Part shown: piece after piece, positions 61,592-64,000 of the stretch | How the letters are laid out: each line of letters begins with the position of its first letter | Position numbering within the stretch: position 1 is the stretch's first letter | From: CAWAND01 sp963783335 | GTDB lineage: Bacteria; Chloroflexota; Anaerolineae; Anaerolineales; E44-bin32 | NCBI GenBank assembly: GCA_963783335.1 | Contig: CAWAND010000004.1 | Span: 434,001-498,000 of the forward strand | DNA length: 64,000 nt | Direction of reading: 5' to 3' | Program-made: the position numbers and the translations under genes | Notes under the pieces: generated by a model | What the model saw: only the letters and a program-made list of their open reading frames with translations | The model's database searches: none | What the model was told of the DNA's origin: nothing

Positions 61592-62824
61592 CTATCCGAA
61601 TAGAACCAGGGGGACAGGCGTGAATGTCAGCACAAAGATGGCCAACCCCAGCAGAGCCAAAAGCCTGCGGCCGGGATCCAAGGGCGTGATCTCGTCCAAA
61701 GGTTCCGCATGACTGCGGCCGAGGAAGAACACCAGCGCGGCCCAAATCCACCATCCGGACCAAATGAAACCCATTCCAACCAGCGCCACAACGATGATTG
61801 GCCACGCCATGCTCACCTTCCGACCAAACAGGACATACACCAGGTGGCCTCCGTCAAGTTGGCCGGCGGGCAGCAGGTTCAACGCGGTGACAAGCAAGCC
61901 AGCCCAACCAGCCCAAGCCAATGGGTGAATGATGATGTCCTGGCCGCCGTACGGTATCGGTGAGCCGGAGAAGAAATAGCGCAGCCAGTACATGAAAGGC
62001 GCGATGCCACCGAACGACACTGGCGCTGGCAGCAACTGCCCCTTGATCACGTACTTCGCTGCCAAATACAGCAGCGAGTTTCCTTCCATCATCATCTGCC
62101 CAGCGCTGGACGGCCCAGCTGGCAGGGGCATAACCTTCGAGAGGTAAACCCCCACCAGCAGGATCGGGACCGCAACCACAAATCCAGCCAGCGGTCCTGC
62201 CAGCCCGATATCCAGCAGATGCTTCCGGTTTTTTGGCAGGGACTTCAGCCGGATGAATGCGCCCAGCGTGCCCAATGGACTGAGTGGCGGCGGAAGTGGC
62301 AGGAAGTACGGCAGGGTCACCGATGTCTTGTGGTGTCGCGCCGCCAGGTAGTGCCCGAACTCATGCGCCAGGAGGATCGCCATCAGGGCCAAACCAAAAG
62401 GCAGACCGCCCAGGATGAAACTTACGATCCCCTCGGTTGTACTGAGATTGGGCTGTGGGACGGCGGCCGAGTACGTGCTGACATTGGCGAACACCACCCC
62501 CGTGTAGATCACGCTCAAGAGAGTGATTACGAACAGAGCGATATTGATCCTCGAATCGGAAGGACCCGGACGCACCAAGCCGTCCACCCCTAAGATCACG
62601 TGCTGCTGGGATTCTTCACGGAAGAGCAGTGTCATCCCCATCCGTTCGAACGCTGGTTCGAGAAGGTCGAAGGCCTGATCAGACGAACCGACAAGACGAC
62701 CTCTGAAACGCACGGAAAAACCGCGCTGCCGGTCGCCTCGCGTCACGTCATCGATCTGCATGACCTTTTCAACTTGGGAGCGGAGATCGCTCAGGGGATC
62801 TGTACCAACTGACAAACTGTCCAT
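61592..62824 (-). CDS. EGY-like M50 site-2 protease
   Basis: This 410-residue protein has a soluble N-terminal part of about 90 residues, then seven or eight transmembrane helices. The zinc site is HEFGH (154-158) with the third ligand in LNLLPAGQLDGGH. The layout resembles the plant chloroplast EGY proteases and cyanobacterial/Chloroflexota relatives. The ATG lies 30 bases after the 3' end of tRNA-Sec on the same strand, so the two may share a transcript. Confidence 0.92.
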   Translation of the reverse strand: MDSLSVGTDPLSDLRSQVEKVMQIDDVTRGDRQRGFSVRFRGRLVGSSDQAFDLLEPAFERMGMTLLFREESQQHVILGVDGLVRPGPSDSRINIALFVITLLSVIYTGVVFANVSTYSAAVPQPNLSTTEGIVSFILGGLPFGLALMAILLAHEFGHYLAARHHKTSVTLPYFLPLPPPLSPLGTLGAFIRLKSLPKNRKHLLDIGLAGPLAGFVVAVPILLVGVYLSKVMPLPAGPSSAGQMMMEGNSLLYLAAKYVIKGQLLPAPVSFGGIAPFMYWLRYFFSGSPIPYGGQDIIIHPLAWAGWAGLLVTALNLLPAGQLDGGHLVYVLFGRKVSMAWPIIVVALVGMGFIWSGWWIWAALVFFLGRSHAEPLDEITPLDPGRRLLALLGLAIFVLTFTPVPLVLFG

Positions 62825-62854
62825 GACTCACCTATGTCCACCGGCAGAATTAGG

Positions 62855-62948
62855 CGGGAGTGGATGGGAGTCGAACCCACCGCGGACCGCTGAGCGGCCC
62901 GCCACCGATTTTGAAGACCGGGGAGCCCACCGGGACCCAACCACCCCC
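62855..62948 (-). tRNA. selC: tRNA-Sec (anticodon TCA)
   Basis: 94-nucleotide tRNA on the minus strand. The acceptor has eight pairs (GGGGGTGG with CCACTCCC, one G-U). The anticodon loop is CTTCAAA in stem CCGGT/ATCGG, so the anticodon is TCA. A long variable arm (GCGGGCCGCTCAGCGGTCCGC) and T-arm GTGGGTTCGACTCCCAT follow. These traits identify selenocysteine tRNA. The 3' flank is CCT. Confidence 0.9.
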
Positions 62949-63019
62949 TCAGGAAACCTAAGGATACCGCATCGCACGATGCCCCTCAATCCGAATTGGC
63001 CGCGCCTCCCGCAATTCCT

Positions 63020-63027
63020 GCTAGAAT
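63020..63027 (+). promoter_or_regulatory. Extended -10 promoter (TGC-TAGAAT)
   Basis: TGC-TAGAAT (T of TG at 63019) lies about 136 bases before the small ORF at 63163, and is the probable promoter for the DsbA-like gene's transcript. Confidence 0.35.
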
Positions 63028-63162
63028 GCGCATGCGCTTGGGCTGCCCGAGGGAAAGCCAGGGGATTGGCAGGGCCCCCTCCGCGCCGGAGAAGCTGGAC
63101 TGGGCAAATCGTCTGGGTGACGGCTCCAGCCCGGATGGAATAGTCATTTCGGAGGTTTATTC

Positions 63163-63276
63163 GTGCACGGTCGCCACACGCGTCACGGGAATGACGAAGA
63201 GGTTGATCGTTGGCATGTCCTCTTGCCGGGCCGCCGCGCTGCCGGCTCCCCACCGCGCGAAGGCAGACGCAGATGA
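63163..63276 (+). CDS. Possible 37-residue basic leader or small protein
   Basis: A GTG start lies six to seven bases after CGGAGG, and the frame ends with a TGA that overlaps the ATG of the next gene (ATGA). The product is short and basic (starting MHGRHTRHGNDEEVDRWHVL). The excellent ribosome site and the coupling overlap argue that it is translated, perhaps as a leader that drives translation of the DsbA-like gene. No family is recognised. Confidence 0.4.
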   Translation: MHGRHTRHGNDEEVDRWHVLLPGRRAAGSPPREGRRR

Positions 63277-64000
63277 GCTTGCCCAGGTACTCAGGCGCAC
63301 TGGGCTCTTTGGCAGTGGTGGCCGCACTCTCAGCCTGCCAGGCGGCGACAGCGCCACCCCCAGCCGCCACGACCCTTCACCGGACGGCACCCGCTCTGGG
63401 CCCGACATCGACCGCCATGCGCCCAAGCATTAGCTCTGGCACTCCAAGAACGCCTACGCCCAGTTTGGCCCCTGTGCCAACACCATCCGATCGAGACTGG
63501 CAGCGGGGCCCACAATCGGCCCCAGTCACGTTGGTGGCCTACATGGATTTTCAGTGCGGACCGTGCAATGCAGCCGCGCGCGCGATGGACCAGACCTTTC
63601 GCCGCCATCCAGGACAGGTGCGTCAAGTCTACCGCCCGTTCCCGCTCTCCAATGTCGAAGACAAGGCCGATCTTGCAGCGCAAGTCGCCGAGGCAGCTGG
63701 ACGGCAGGGTGCCTTTTGGCCCATGCACGATCTCCTGGTGGATCAATACGACGATTGGCGGGCGCTCGAGCCGGACGCGTTCTTGTCCTGGTCTTTGCAG
63801 GCGGCGAAGTCCCTGGGGCTCGATCCAGACGCCTTTCAACAAGCTGTTGAGGACCCCGCGCTGGCCAACCAGATTGCAGAACGATATTCGGAATCCCGGG
63901 CGAGTGGCATTCCTGGCACCCCTTTCGTCTTTTTGAATGGACGACCGTACATCCTGGCCGGCGACGAGATCCAGCTCGAATCAGCCGTCCGGCTGGGGAT
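63273..64000 (+). CDS. DsbA-like lipoprotein, 3' end off the window
   Basis: The frame opens at ATG 63273 and runs past the window edge (242 codons seen). The signal peptide ends at a lipobox (LSAC, Cys22), and a Pro/Thr-rich linker runs to about residue 75. The thioredoxin fold begins at PVTLVAYMDFQCGPCN (Cys95-x-x-Cys98). QVYRPFPLSN, FWPMHDLLVDQYDDW and SGIPGTPFVFLNGRPY (cis-Pro) follow as in DsbA/DSBA-like thioredoxins of the Thioredoxin_4 type. It should oxidise or isomerise disulfides outside the cytoplasm. Its start overlaps the small ORF's stop. Confidence 0.9.
   Translation, partial: MSLPRYSGALGSLAVVAALSACQAATAPPPAATTLHRTAPALGPTSTAMRPSISSGTPRTPTPSLAPVPTPSDRDWQRGPQSAPVTLVAYMDFQCGPCNAAARAMDQTFRRHPGQVRQVYRPFPLSNVEDKADLAAQVAEAAGRQGAFWPMHDLLVDQYDDWRALEPDAFLSWSLQAAKSLGLDPDAFQQAVEDPALANQIAERYSESRASGIPGTPFVFLNGRPYILAGDEIQLESAVRLG

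Overview
The window is a GC-rich bacterial chromosome segment with short intergenic gaps, GTG and TTG starts and AGGAGG-type ribosome sites. Gene content points to Chloroflexota, probably near Anaerolineae. The indicators are a heme A synthase/protoheme farnesyltransferase fusion, small WLWLA-type TPR proteins, EGY-like M50 proteases, an LCP protein and a type VII-like secretion locus outside Actinobacteria and Firmicutes. The lineage is inferred from protein character, not from a marker-gene tree. Six promoters seem to share an extended -10 element (TGn-TAGAAT-like).

Left third (1-34,000): a partial aldo/keto reductase; a respiratory-oxidase biogenesis group (SCO1-like protein without its cysteine pair, CtaA-CtaB fusion, COX II membrane hairpin fused to cytochrome c without CuA); DegV; a CAP lipoprotein and PolX; a PHP metallohydrolase; uvrB; an aldehyde dehydrogenase; an LppM-like lipoprotein; OsmC and a two-domain thioredoxin-fold protein; an ECF sigma/anti-sigma pair; a 3-ketosphinganine reductase-like plus serine palmitoyltransferase-like pair that suggests sphingoid base synthesis; a FAD oxidoreductase; a sugar-phosphate cluster (pgi, HAD, frameshifted zwf); tRNA-Arg; a conserved two-gene unknown operon; an M23/LysM peptidase with DUF192 gene; a receiver protein; an M50-CBS protease; two unknown proteins; tRNA-Lys.

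Centre (34,978-54,214): a type VII secretion-like (WXG100/EccC) island. On the plus strand lie a vWA-TM-FHA gene broken by four frameshifts, a WXG100-headed putative effector, an EspG-like candidate chaperone and an intact vWA-like-TM-FHA paralogue. A bidirectional terminator separates these from a minus-strand pair: an EccC-like ATPase of about 2,963 residues with seven P-loop modules (canonical EccC has three) and a fusion of a YukD/EsaB-like ubiquitin fold with an FHA domain. A divergent membrane pseudokinase with a zinc ribbon, reminiscent of EssB/YukC, starts from a strong promoter. Four small WXG100-like genes and a small membrane protein follow on the minus strand. No EccB, EccD, EccE or mycosin gene is seen. 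This is the most unusual part of the window.

Right part (54,300-64,000): LCP protein, thioredoxin-like protein, proline dehydrogenase, DinB and cupin proteins, a UbiA prenyltransferase, a PEBP-like lipoprotein, Bcp peroxiredoxin, DedA, a second M50 protease, tRNA-Sec and a truncated DsbA-like lipoprotein at the edge.

Recurring 18-bp palindromes resembling Rex sites (TTGTGAA-N4-TTCACAA) occur in five intergenic places. Three genes carry single-base frameshifts that are either decay or assembly error; the 8.9-kb eccC frame is intact.
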